Assembly: GCA_017449935.1 (NCBI GenBank)
Contig: JAFSYP010000124.1
Span: 1 to 64,000, forward strand
Length of the DNA stretch: 64,000 nt
DNA from: Clostridia bacterium
Lineage (GTDB): Bacteria; Bacillota; Clostridia; Oscillospirales; Acutalibacteraceae
Direction of reading: 5' to 3'
The translations under genes and the position numbers were made by a program. Shown piece by piece: positions 9,078-16,356 of the stretch. The notes under the pieces are model-generated. The model worked only from the letters and a program-made list of their open reading frames with translations, had not been told where the DNA came from and ran no database searches. Within the stretch, counting starts at the first letter, position 1. Every line of letters starts with the position of its first letter.

Positions 9078-12000
9078 TTAAGAGTTACCATCCCATAAGG
9101 ATTCTGATATTTTTTTAGAAACAAAACCATCCTCTTTGAAATAACCCACGTAGTATTGCCTTTTTTCAAAACGATATCCATCAAACTTTGCCGATAATTC
9201 ATCGCTCTCCTCGCGAAGTTCCTGCATAATCCAAACCAACGACAATCCGTTCTCCTTGAGAGTGTTGAGGGTGTTTGCTTCATCAACAAGAACATAGTTT
9301 TGTTCTGTTTCCCATTTTCTCCCGACGATGCTATATTCCGACACAACGTTATCGCTCTTGTTTATATACTTATACCCATTCGTATCAACAACTCCCAACA
9401 AATTTCGAAGAAGACTTGATGGCATATAGTAGTAAACATCGCCATATTCCGGATAATTGTAGCAACAACCGTCAACCGCTGATTGGATTGAAATACTCGG
9501 AAATCGCTCTTTTAAGTGACTATCATAATGTGGTTTTTCCGAGAACCAGCATACTTCCCTCGGTGTAATATAACACGATGATTCGATTCCCCCATCCCAC
9601 TTGGTTGGATCGCAGACTGTACAGGGATCATTATCATTTTGTATGGAATCAACAAATAGTTCGATTTCATCAGTTGGAACAACTATTGAATTGATAAAGA
9701 GGAGCGTATTAATTGCAGAATAATCTTTAAAGCACGCAAACATTTTCAAAGCTAACAGCTTTGAAGAAGGGATGGCGTATGAAGAATTATCATTCTTCAC
9801 TCTAATCCATTTCTCCCAATTAATATCATCGGCATGTTTGATATACTCGGAGACTTCCTTTTTTGAAGCGAACTCTTTGTCAACATCAACTTTTGAAAGC
9901 TCAGGGATATACCACGGCCTATCATCTGGAATATTATCAGGATCAATTTGATACACTTCTTGAATTGGAACAATAAAATCATCCAGTAGGCTGTAATCAA
10001 CCACTTGGATTTGTTCATAACTAAATAGCAATCGATCACACAAAAAGCCGCTAATACTATTCCTTGCTTGCCAAACGTACTTTTCGCAAACAGTCATTAC
10101 CTCGCTTTGCTCGCCATGATCCGCGCTTCGATAAGATCCTCTTATGGAGCAATCCACACCTCCAATATAATGACCTGATTCATCTTTCTCTCTATTGTAG
10201 AATTCCTTCTCATTCCAACCCATTTGCAGAATAAAGGCATACGCTGCTGATAGAATAAATTGTTCAGATGTCATTTCTGAATAGTCTGAATGCGTTTTAG
10301 CCAAGCTATTCACCAGTGCGTCAAGTTGTCTTTGAGGGAAAGAATTAAACCATGATTCAAAACGATCGATTAATACATATCTTGATAAATCATAATCAAT
10401 TGCACTGTATCCACCCATTCTTGTCCCCGACATTGCTTCTTTGTTTAATTCGATCATATTATTCTCAACGTTGTATGGAGGCAAAAAGTCTCTAACTTCT
10501 TCAACGCTAAACAGTCCGCTGGCAACTGCTTTTTTGATAATCGAAATTGAATAATATCGAATAGAAATATCTCTGTTTTTATCAATTACAGAAGGGTCAA
10601 GAATGTTATGAAGAATCCAAGAGCTAACGTCTTTTGTATAGCTGTTTTCATCATACTCAAATACAACACACATTAGAATGGAAAACAAATCACTTTTAAC
10701 CTGAGGATCATTTACGCTTGAAAAGTGCAAAAACAAACTGTAGAATTCTTGCGGGCAATATATTGCCCAAACCATTAAACGATCTCTGCAGTATTTTCGT
10801 GCTCTATTATCAACGCTTGATAACATCCAAGCATATACCAGAGGAAGTCCATCAGGCTTTTCATTCGATGTCAAATGATACTCTTCTATTTCTTCATAAA
10901 GAATATCTATTGGTTCGTTCTTATACCATCGCTTGTTTGCAGATTTGAATAGCGTTGGCGGTAAAGACCAAATAATATCTCGCTGCGCTGGTTTGTCAAA
11001 CTCATTTAAAAAGCTGTCTAAAAGATTAACTCCCAGCGGATGTCCTGTCATTCTTGAAAGCGGCAGAACGAGTTTATTAACAATAACTGACACCTGTTCT
11101 GCGCTATGACGCATATTCTTGAGACAACTATCTACAAACCGTTGAGCAGTTTCGTTATCAGTGTTCTGCAGAGAATAGTACTGCAATTCAATTAGTGCTA
11201 CCGTATTAATACATTCTCGAATAGTCGTATTCCGTGTTAACAAGTACCCAAATCTTTGAATTGAAATAATGGAAAGACAGTAAAGTGTATTTATATCCAC
11301 GTTATTACATTTTTCAAAATCAATCTGAGACGGGTTTTTATATTGTTCAATCAAGTATTCTGCTGAAGCATAATCAAAATAGCCCTGAATGCCTGAATAG
11401 TAAATAAATCTATCCGGTTGCAAGCCGGAGCCTTTTTCGCAAACAGAACCAACTATACCATATTTTTCAAATAGGTCTATAATTGTTGCCGCTGTGCTGT
11501 CAGTAAACTCGTTTTCTTCTTTTAATGCTTCCAATAATATAGTTCTATCAATTCTCCGCATCTGAAGAAATTGTTTTGCAAGAACAACGATAGATTTTAA
11601 TACATTCTGGTTTCGCGGGAGATTCCCTTCCTTTTTATCGTACTCAGATTGTACTTGCTCTATTTTCTTTCGCCAAAGTTGATTCATTGAAACATCAGGA
11701 ACGCCAACACAGACATCGTGTCTTCCTTTGTACAGTTCACAGAACAGCTTTAACGACAATGGTGTATTTAGCGCGTATTTTAGCCATTGACTGTTTTGTA
11801 ATCCTATACCATAAGCTTCAATATATCGATCAAATAGTTTAAAAGCAGGAACATCCCCTGCCTCATTCAAATGATTAACATAGGCATAGTTTATTGAAGA
11901 AGAGAAGACTGCCGGTCTTGATGTAAAGCAAAAACAAATCTGTGGATACGCTTTCGAGATAGTCGAAGTTTCCTTTATTCTTTCAATCCACTTTTCATGT

Positions 12001-13337
12001 GTTGCAGACTCATCAATTCCATCGATAATCACCAGAACTTTGGGTAATATCGTAATTCTTTCGGTTATGTATTCTTCTTGAAATCTGTTTTTATTAACCG
12101 ATGATATCAATGCTTGCCACAACTCAGCCTCATTCCACGTGGCAGCAAGATTTAATGTGCTAATAATAATATCTTTCCAATTGTAACTTTCTGGCACATC
12201 GCGAGCTGGAATAATAATTGGAATATGGTAACGTGAATTAAGAATACTCTCTGCAAAAGCACTGACTCCATGAGTCTTTCCTGTTCCAGGGTTTCCGAGA
12301 AACAAAATACACTTACTATTGATGTTATCATCTGCTTTTGATAGCATACTATGAAATTCAACTTTTGATAATTCATTTAGTATTTTTAGAATATTTAATA
12401 CACCTAAAAACTTCTCAAATGACTTCACGCTGTCTTTGATTTGATCTTTGATTGATCCAAATGAAACCTGAAAAAGTTTCATTTCATATATTGGCCTTTC
12501 AAAAGCTTCATCGATTAGCCAACATTTTATCTTTTCGCACTCAGACTTAACATTCTGCACGTCTTTTTTAGCCGTTTGAAGACAATTAATTAAATCAGAA
12601 TCCTTTTCATCACAAGAAGATATTATGCAATTGGCTTCTATGATAAACTGCTGTGATAGTGAAATAATTGATTCAAATTCTTCTGATAAGTTTCGTCTTG
12701 AACTAAAGTCGCCAACATAACGCTTTAACAAATCACTTATTCGACCAGTAGAGTTTAAATCAGGTTCATATTTTGTGGATAACCAGCCTGTCTTCGCTTT
12801 TTCGAACGCATAACGTATTTTTTCATATCCCATCTCAGAATTTGAAAACCAAAACTTGTTTATGCCTTCGGCTTTTGGTTTCTGCATTTCGCTTGTTATT
12901 CTTGAATCATCCCAAAGCTCGATTTTTAAGTTAGGGAACGCTGTTTTTATTTCACACAGAAAGCTTTCCCACCGACTTCTCTCGCTTGTCTTTCCACGAG
13001 CAGTTATTGAAGCCAAATCTCTTGGGATACATACGATATATTGCGTTATTTCTGGGCGAACGTTCATAGCTGTTTTCAACGAATTTCTTATTTGACTAAT
13101 GCGACTGGAGTCTATGCTCGATCTAAACCATTTTGCCTGTAATCCGATTATACTATTATCTTTTAACACGGCAATTGATTCAACTCCGCCATCTCCACCC
13201 GAGCCATTTATTACGTGGAAATGCGAAAGTTGAGTACTGTATTCTTCTTTGCACCAGTTTTCAAATAGCTGATTACAAAGCATTTCAAATGCTTTTTCGC
13301 AAGAAAGCCCGTCTGTTTGAATTCTGTCCCAGTTCAT
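9078..13337 (-). CDS. Avs-like STAND (NACHT) ATPase with N-terminal Mrr-like nuclease
   Basis: Probable antiphage effector of 1,419 aa. The N-terminus has a PD-(D/E)xK site of the Mrr kind: GSGGDGG with D49, E53 and QAK at 67-69. A helical linker precedes a STAND/NACHT module: Walker A GNPGTGKT at 348-355, Walker B VLVIIDGIDE at 434-443, and a sensor-like FTSRP segment. The long remainder (about 550-1,419) is helical and lacks clear motifs, as expected of the sensor region that recognises a phage protein in Avs systems. This layout matches Avs4-type (Mrr-NTPase) proteins best; other nuclease-NACHT families are possible. ATG has AAAGGGG seven bases upstream. It is a single-gene unit with its own promoter and terminator, strikingly AT-rich, and lies directly upstream of the hsd operon. 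Confidence 0.8.
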   Translation of the reverse strand: MNWDRIQTDGLSCEKAFEMLCNQLFENWCKEEYSTQLSHFHVINGSGGDGGVESIAVLKDNSIIGLQAKWFRSSIDSSRISQIRNSLKTAMNVRPEITQYIVCIPRDLASITARGKTSERSRWESFLCEIKTAFPNLKIELWDDSRITSEMQKPKAEGINKFWFSNSEMGYEKIRYAFEKAKTGWLSTKYEPDLNSTGRISDLLKRYVGDFSSRRNLSEEFESIISLSQQFIIEANCIISSCDEKDSDLINCLQTAKKDVQNVKSECEKIKCWLIDEAFERPIYEMKLFQVSFGSIKDQIKDSVKSFEKFLGVLNILKILNELSKVEFHSMLSKADDNINSKCILFLGNPGTGKTHGVSAFAESILNSRYHIPIIIPARDVPESYNWKDIIISTLNLAATWNEAELWQALISSVNKNRFQEEYITERITILPKVLVIIDGIDESATHEKWIERIKETSTISKAYPQICFCFTSRPAVFSSSINYAYVNHLNEAGDVPAFKLFDRYIEAYGIGLQNSQWLKYALNTPLSLKLFCELYKGRHDVCVGVPDVSMNQLWRKKIEQVQSEYDKKEGNLPRNQNVLKSIVVLAKQFLQMRRIDRTILLEALKEENEFTDSTAATIIDLFEKYGIVGSVCEKGSGLQPDRFIYYSGIQGYFDYASAEYLIEQYKNPSQIDFEKCNNVDINTLYCLSIISIQRFGYLLTRNTTIRECINTVALIELQYYSLQNTDNETAQRFVDSCLKNMRHSAEQVSVIVNKLVLPLSRMTGHPLGVNLLDSFLNEFDKPAQRDIIWSLPPTLFKSANKRWYKNEPIDILYEEIEEYHLTSNEKPDGLPLVYAWMLSSVDNRARKYCRDRLMVWAIYCPQEFYSLFLHFSSVNDPQVKSDLFSILMCVVFEYDENSYTKDVSSWILHNILDPSVIDKNRDISIRYYSISIIKKAVASGLFSVEEVRDFLPPYNVENNMIELNKEAMSGTRMGGYSAIDYDLSRYVLIDRFESWFNSFPQRQLDALVNSLAKTHSDYSEMTSEQFILSAAYAFILQMGWNEKEFYNREKDESGHYIGGVDCSIRGSYRSADHGEQSEVMTVCEKYVWQARNSISGFLCDRLLFSYEQIQVVDYSLLDDFIVPIQEVYQIDPDNIPDDRPWYIPELSKVDVDKEFASKKEVSEYIKHADDINWEKWIRVKNDNSSYAIPSSKLLALKMFACFKDYSAINTLLFINSIVVPTDEIELFVDSIQNDNDPCTVCDPTKWDGGIESSCYITPREVCWFSEKPHYDSHLKERFPSISIQSAVDGCCYNYPEYGDVYYYMPSSLLRNLLGVVDTNGYKYINKSDNVVSEYSIVGRKWETEQNYVLVDEANTLNTLKENGLSLVWIMQELREESDELSAKFDGYRFEKRQYYVGYFKEDGFVSKKISESLWDGNS

Positions 13338-13394
13338 AGATAGTCCCCTTTAGATCATTGTTGTTTTCTGAGTGTTAACCAGATCCTAAGGTTT

Positions 13395-13423
13395 ATTTTA
13401 ACATACTATTTCTGGTATCACAA
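13395..13423 (-). promoter_or_regulatory. promoter of the Avs-like gene
   Basis: Minus strand TTGTGA (13423-13418), 17-base spacer, TAAAAT (13400-13395), about 58 bases before the ATG. Confidence 0.6.
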
Positions 13424-13518
13424 CAGTTATTACGTCATTTATTGGAGAAAAAATGCTTTGTCACTTTTTCTCTTTGGAATTCAATTGTTATGTTTTTTCA
13501 TCATTTTTACTCTTCCCC

Positions 13519-13560
13519 AAAAAAAGAATGCCCTCAAAGCGGTTGTGCTGCTTCGAGGGC
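13519..13560 (-). terminator. intrinsic terminator of the DUF1643 operon (repeat copy 2)
   Basis: Minus-strand hairpin with an 11-bp stem and one mismatch (13530-13540 with 13550-13560), followed by ATTC and seven U. It is the second copy of the 9021-9058 terminator and carries three extra loop bases. Confidence 0.85.
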
Positions 13561-13566
13561 TGTTCT

Positions 13567-14085
13567 TCATTCCAGACCGGCGAGGACTTGTTCGACGTCG
13601 AGCTTCACGATGTTCCATTCCCTTGCCTTCGGCGATAGGGGATGCGAATACGGTGCGCCGTTCTTATCGAGGATGGTGTAGATTTTGTCGGCATAGTCGC
13701 GGATCAGTTTCAGCGTATCGTTCTTCTGTTCGGTGTGCGCTGTGTTCCGTCCGAACGCGACAAGAATCATATCGGCTTCGCTGCACTCCTTCAGAATGAC
13801 CGAAGCGTTCTGCCGGTCGCTCTTTGGTGTTTGTGTGCCGATCAGCGAAAAGACGTTGACGATCGAGATCGAACCGAAGTTGTTGCGAACGGCTCCGTTC
13901 CGCGTCAGCATCGTCGTCTGATCGAGTATCAGTTCATCCGCGGTCGAAGGGTAGGTCATCAGGATCGCGCAGCTTTTCTTCTTGTTGTCCCATTCCATTT
14001 TCAGACAATAGCGGTGCTTCTTGTCCCGGCTGAATGTGGCCGTTGTTTTCATGTTGCTGACAGACTCTAAAATATTACTGTTCAT
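13567..14085 (-). CDS. DUF1643 domain-containing protein
   Basis: A 172-aa protein matching the DUF1643 family in its order of motifs: ATFSRDKKHRYCL near the start, then MTYPSTADE (the family's asparagine-proline-serine-threonine-type motif), a VNVFSL strand and a late VAFGRN strand. The biochemical role of DUF1643 is unknown; members are common on phages and mobile elements. ATG 14085 is chosen for GGAGG six bases upstream. It overlaps the end of the 138-aa gene by 11 bases and is the last gene of a four-gene unit (30 aa, 39 aa, 138 aa, DUF1643), so it is probably translationally coupled. Confidence 0.8.
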   Translation of the reverse strand: MNSNILESVSNMKTTATFSRDKKHRYCLKMEWDNKKKSCAILMTYPSTADELILDQTTMLTRNGAVRNNFGSISIVNVFSLIGTQTPKSDRQNASVILKECSEADMILVAFGRNTAHTEQKNDTLKLIRDYADKIYTILDKNGAPYSHPLSPKAREWNIVKLDVEQVLAGLE

Positions 14086-14491
14086 GCTGTTCCTCCAAAT
14101 CAAAATACAGGTGTTCTTCGGATGCAATGTTCTCGCACATACACTGCTGCAGATCGTTGTTCATGTTTCCGCATACGGCGACGATCTCCACGGCATAGTC
14201 GTTGTTCAGGCACACGCAGCCGTTGAACACTTCCAATGTTTTATCGGGTGTTTCGATGCAGACGCGATATACAAACTCAAAAGGTATATCCCGAAAACCG
14301 GAATGAATGCCGATGGTATGTAGATCGTCCTCCGTCTCGAATCCCTCAAATACAAAAACGGAACCCACACAAGTCAAATCTGCAATTTGGTACACACCGG
14401 AAAGCTCCTCGAACCGTTTTCGCAGATAATAAAATAGTGCGGGTTCCAGCTTGCGGGAATCCAAATCCCCAATCTTGTTTACGGCGAACAT
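14075..14491 (-). CDS. 138-aa hypothetical protein, DUF1643 operon
   Basis: Not recognised. A small, acidic, cysteine-containing soluble protein with alternating beta-strand-like segments (VGSVFVFEGF, FEFVYRVCIE, YAVEIVAVCG). ATG 14491 is one base after the stop of the 39-aa gene, with AGAGG seven bases upstream; longer readings in this frame only translate the 39-aa gene out of frame. It overlaps the DUF1643 gene by 11 bases. It may act with DUF1643 as a pair. Confidence 0.6.
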   Translation of the reverse strand: MFAVNKIGDLDSRKLEPALFYYLRKRFEELSGVYQIADLTCVGSVFVFEGFETEDDLHTIGIHSGFRDIPFEFVYRVCIETPDKTLEVFNGCVCLNNDYAVEIVAVCGNMNNDLQQCMCENIASEEHLYFDLEEQHEQ

Positions 14492-14492
14492 C

Positions 14493-14612
14493 TCAACGCC
14501 TCTTATTCTTCGGCAGTTTGGTTCCGCAGTACAACGAGATCGCCGCCACAACGCCGGACAAGAAGTACTCCACAGAAGCCGAAGCCGCAAAGGTCGTCAG
14601 GAATGCTGTCAT
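14493..14612 (-). CDS. 39-aa membrane peptide
   Basis: The reading is MTAFLTTFAASASVEYFLSG... ending in the basic tail KLPKNKRR. A single hydrophobic stretch (about residues 3-28) with a positively charged C-terminus suggests a small inner-membrane protein; type I toxins and holin-like peptides look similar. Its ATG overlaps the TGA of the 30-aa gene (ATGA), with GAAGGTGA upstream, and its own stop is one base before the next start. The exact coupling on both sides supports a real gene. Function unknown. Confidence 0.55.
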   Translation of the reverse strand: MTAFLTTFAASASVEYFLSGVVAAISLYCGTKLPKNKRR

Positions 14613-14701
14613 GCTGCTTCACCTTCTTTCGCCAAAAGCACTCTGTCCGTAATGGTCAGGATCGTGAAGCTCGCCAGAAAACCGATGATGAAATACTGCA
14701 T
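14609..14701 (-). CDS. 30-aa membrane peptide
   Basis: A 30-residue peptide starting MQYFIIGFLASFTILTITD and ending in a charged tail. One predicted transmembrane segment covers residues 3-18. A strong AAGGAG lies nine bases before the ATG, and the stop overlaps the start of the 39-aa gene. First gene of the DUF1643 unit. It follows a leader with two hairpins. Type I toxin or signalling peptide are guesses; no homology is recognised. Confidence 0.55.
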   Translation of the reverse strand: MQYFIIGFLASFTILTITDRVLLAKEGEAA

Positions 14702-14727
14702 AGTTGTTACTCCTTTTGTAATAAAAT

Positions 14728-14751
14728 GTCCCACCCGCAACCGGATGGGAC
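14728..14751 (-). promoter_or_regulatory. leader hairpin before the 30-aa gene
   Basis: A 10-bp stem with one G-U pair (14728-14737 with 14742-14751) and a four-base loop, followed on the minus strand by ATTTTATTA and then the ribosome binding site. Could attenuate transcription or protect the message. Confidence 0.5.
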
Positions 14752-14838
14752 GCGCATTTGTGTGGCACAAAGAAGCCCGCATGATTACAAGTTTTGCTAC
14801 GTCATAAAGAACACTTCCTCTCATAAAACCAAAAGCCC

Positions 14839-14856
14839 CTGTTCCAAACGGAACAG
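14839..14856 (-). promoter_or_regulatory. upstream leader hairpin with U-rich tail
   Basis: Perfect 7-bp stem CTGTTCC/GGAACAG with a four-base loop, followed on the minus strand by GGGGCTTTTGGTTTT. It is terminator-like, yet lies in front of the operon, between it and the divergent DUF3791 promoter, so an attenuator or a small RNA end is possible. Confidence 0.45.
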
Positions 14857-14884
14857 AGACTAAATCGAACAAATCATTATTTGC

Positions 14885-14913
14885 TTGACTACTTTAAATC
14901 TGTAGTTTAGAAT
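14885..14913 (+). promoter_or_regulatory. promoter of the DUF3791 gene
   Basis: TTGACT, 17 bases, TAGAAT. A 5-bp inverted repeat ACTAC/GTAGT (14888-14892, 14902-14906) sits between the boxes and could be an operator. Confidence 0.65.
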
Positions 14914-14945
14914 AAAGGACGAAAACCACAAACGGGTGATTGCAT

Positions 14946-15170
14946 ATGACAGAACAAAGAAAACAAATCAACTACGTTATTGCACTTGTCAACGAGTTTG
15001 CGGCTCGTCATAATCTTTCTAAAAAACAGGCGTTCCAATACATGTATGACTACAAGGCAATTGAGTTCATAAAAGAATTCTATGACATTGAGCATACGCT
15101 TTCCTTTGACGAAGTCGTTGAAGATTGCACAAGAATATGCCGGAACAACGGCGGTGTCTTGACACTGTAG
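14946..15170 (+). CDS. DUF3791 domain-containing protein (toxin-antitoxin type), orphan
   Basis: A 74-aa helical protein typical of DUF3791: NYVIALVNEFAARHNLSKK, then the YMYDYKAIEFIKEFYDIEHTL region and a final helix. DUF3791 genes normally flank or pair with a DUF3990 gene in Firmicute toxin-antitoxin loci. No DUF3990 gene follows here; a terminator comes 130 bases later, so the partner is lost or lies elsewhere. ATG 14946 has GGGTG seven bases upstream; a TTG two codons earlier lies within that site's spacing and is less likely. Confidence 0.8.
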   Translation: MTEQRKQINYVIALVNEFAARHNLSKKQAFQYMYDYKAIEFIKEFYDIEHTLSFDEVVEDCTRICRNNGGVLTL

Positions 15171-15300
15171 AAGCGTTCTAAATACAATATATGCTTGCCC
15201 ATCTACTACTGGCTGATTCCCGTCCTCGCTGTATAGGCGGGGAATAGATATTTTCCGTTCGTGAGTTCGCAGGGTGACGGATCATCTTCACCACTGACAT

Positions 15301-15330
15301 CACGAGCCTATTTTGGCTCGTGAGTTTTTT
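15301..15330 (+). terminator. terminator after DUF3791
   Basis: Perfect 8-bp stem CACGAGCC/GGCTCGTG, six-base loop, then AGTTTTTT. The preceding stretch 15171-15300 holds no gene; it has another weaker stem (ATTCCC/GGGGAAT near 15217-15246). Confidence 0.85.
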
Positions 15331-15407
15331 ATGTCACACTTTCATTATTCACTAATGGAAACATAACATGATTCTGGGACCATGTCAAATACAGTATAGA
15401 AAAGTGC

Positions 15408-15458
15408 TTGACTTTCACGGTTAAGCAGGATATAATATATAGGATGAATTTATCCTAT
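15408..15458 (+). promoter_or_regulatory. phd-doc promoter with autoregulatory operator
   Basis: TTGACT (15408-15413), 17 bases, TATAAT (15431-15436). A perfect inverted repeat ATAGGAT-N6-ATCCTAT (15439-15458) covers the start-site region, the expected place for repression by the antitoxin or the antitoxin-toxin complex. Confidence 0.8.
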
Positions 15459-15477
15459 TTAGCGGACGGTGAACAAG

Positions 15478-15723
15478 ATGATGATCAACAGCGACACGAT
15501 CTTCTCCATGACGCAGGCCAATCAAAACTTTTCGCAAGTCGCACGGACGGTCGATCAAACAGGCGAAGCGGTCATTTTCAAAAACAACAAACCAAAGTAT
15601 GTTGTATTGGACGCTGACGCAAACGCCTACCTCCTGAACCTGACCGACGATGAAAAAATCGATATTGCAGCGCGGCAGATCCTCGCACGGTATCTGCCCG
15701 CGTTCAAGGAGTTGGCGAAATGA
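15478..15723 (+). CDS. Phd/YefM-family antitoxin
   Basis: An 81-aa antitoxin. The N-terminal Phd/YefM DNA-binding fold is clear: SMTQANQNFSQVARTV, then GEAVIFKNNKPKYVVLD. The C-terminal helix should bind and block the Doc toxin. ATG 15478 is chosen, with GGTGA five bases upstream; ATG 15481 or a GTG at 15469 are alternatives. It overlaps the toxin start by four bases (ATGA). It likely represses its own promoter through the adjacent palindrome, with the toxin as co-repressor, as known for phd-doc. Confidence 0.9.
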   Translation: MMINSDTIFSMTQANQNFSQVARTVDQTGEAVIFKNNKPKYVVLDADANAYLLNLTDDEKIDIAARQILARYLPAFKELAK

Positions 15724-16100
15724 TACGATTCTCCAAAGAAAAAGTACTGCTTCTTCACCAGCTCATGGCAGAAGCGACCGGTGGCAGCGTCGGTGTGCGT
15801 GACAACGATCTGCTGGAATCCGCACTCGAAAGCTGCTTTGCGACGTTTGACGGTGCAGACTTATATCCGACCAAAGAGGAAAAGGGTGCGCGGCTCGGCT
15901 ACGCACTCATCTCCAATCATGCGTTCGTGGACGGAAACAAGCGCATCGGCGTGTTTATCATGCTGACATTCCTGGAAATGAACGGCATACACATTGACGC
16001 AACCAATGAAGATATTATTCATATCGGACTGTCTGTTGCGGACAGTTCCATGCAGTATGATGATATCCTCGAATGGGTTAGACAACACACCGTGAAGTAA
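15720..16100 (+). CDS. doc: Doc-family toxin (Fic fold)
   Basis: A 126-aa death-on-curing toxin. Family members inactivate EF-Tu by phosphorylation and so stop translation. The Fic/Doc signature HAFVDGNKR is at residues 67-75 (H67, D71, N73-K74-R75) and the length is normal. Doc usually reads HPFxDANKR; the G at position 72 in place of A is conservative. It is coupled to the upstream Phd-type antitoxin. The pair may stabilise the neighbouring defence island or act in abortive defence. Confidence 0.92.
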   Translation: MIRFSKEKVLLLHQLMAEATGGSVGVRDNDLLESALESCFATFDGADLYPTKEEKGARLGYALISNHAFVDGNKRIGVFIMLTFLEMNGIHIDATNEDIIHIGLSVADSSMQYDDILEWVRQHTVK

Positions 16101-16247
16101 GTATCATATCTATCATCCGATGCTCGTGCCGCAGAGCGGACGCGGTTCCGACCGCGAACTCCGGCGCGGGAGTTTACGTGACACGATGGCGGCATTTTTC
16201 AATTTTGCAGTTTTCCATGAAATGTGTGCAGCGAAAACAAATACCGC

Positions 16248-16275
16248 CGCAGATCGTTTGTCTGGCCGATCTGCG
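16248..16275 (-). terminator. possible terminator, 16.1-16.36 kb gap
   Basis: Perfect 9-bp stem CGCAGATCG/CGATCTGCG with a 10-base loop, downstream of the secreted-protein gene on the minus strand; its U-tract is interrupted. Smaller stems at 16139-16176 follow the Doc stop. No gene is supported between 16101 and 16356. Confidence 0.4.
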
Positions 16276-16356
16276 ACGGTGATGTAACAGATGGTATTGC
16301 TTTTTACGGCTTTGCGGTTTTGCCGTTCGGATGTTCGCGGGAAGGTGAACGATTCG

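Noticed and set aside
13567..16100. Prophage or integrative element remnant
   Set aside because: DUF1643 and toxin-antitoxin genes occur on such elements, but no integrase, att duplication, capsid or conjugation gene was seen.
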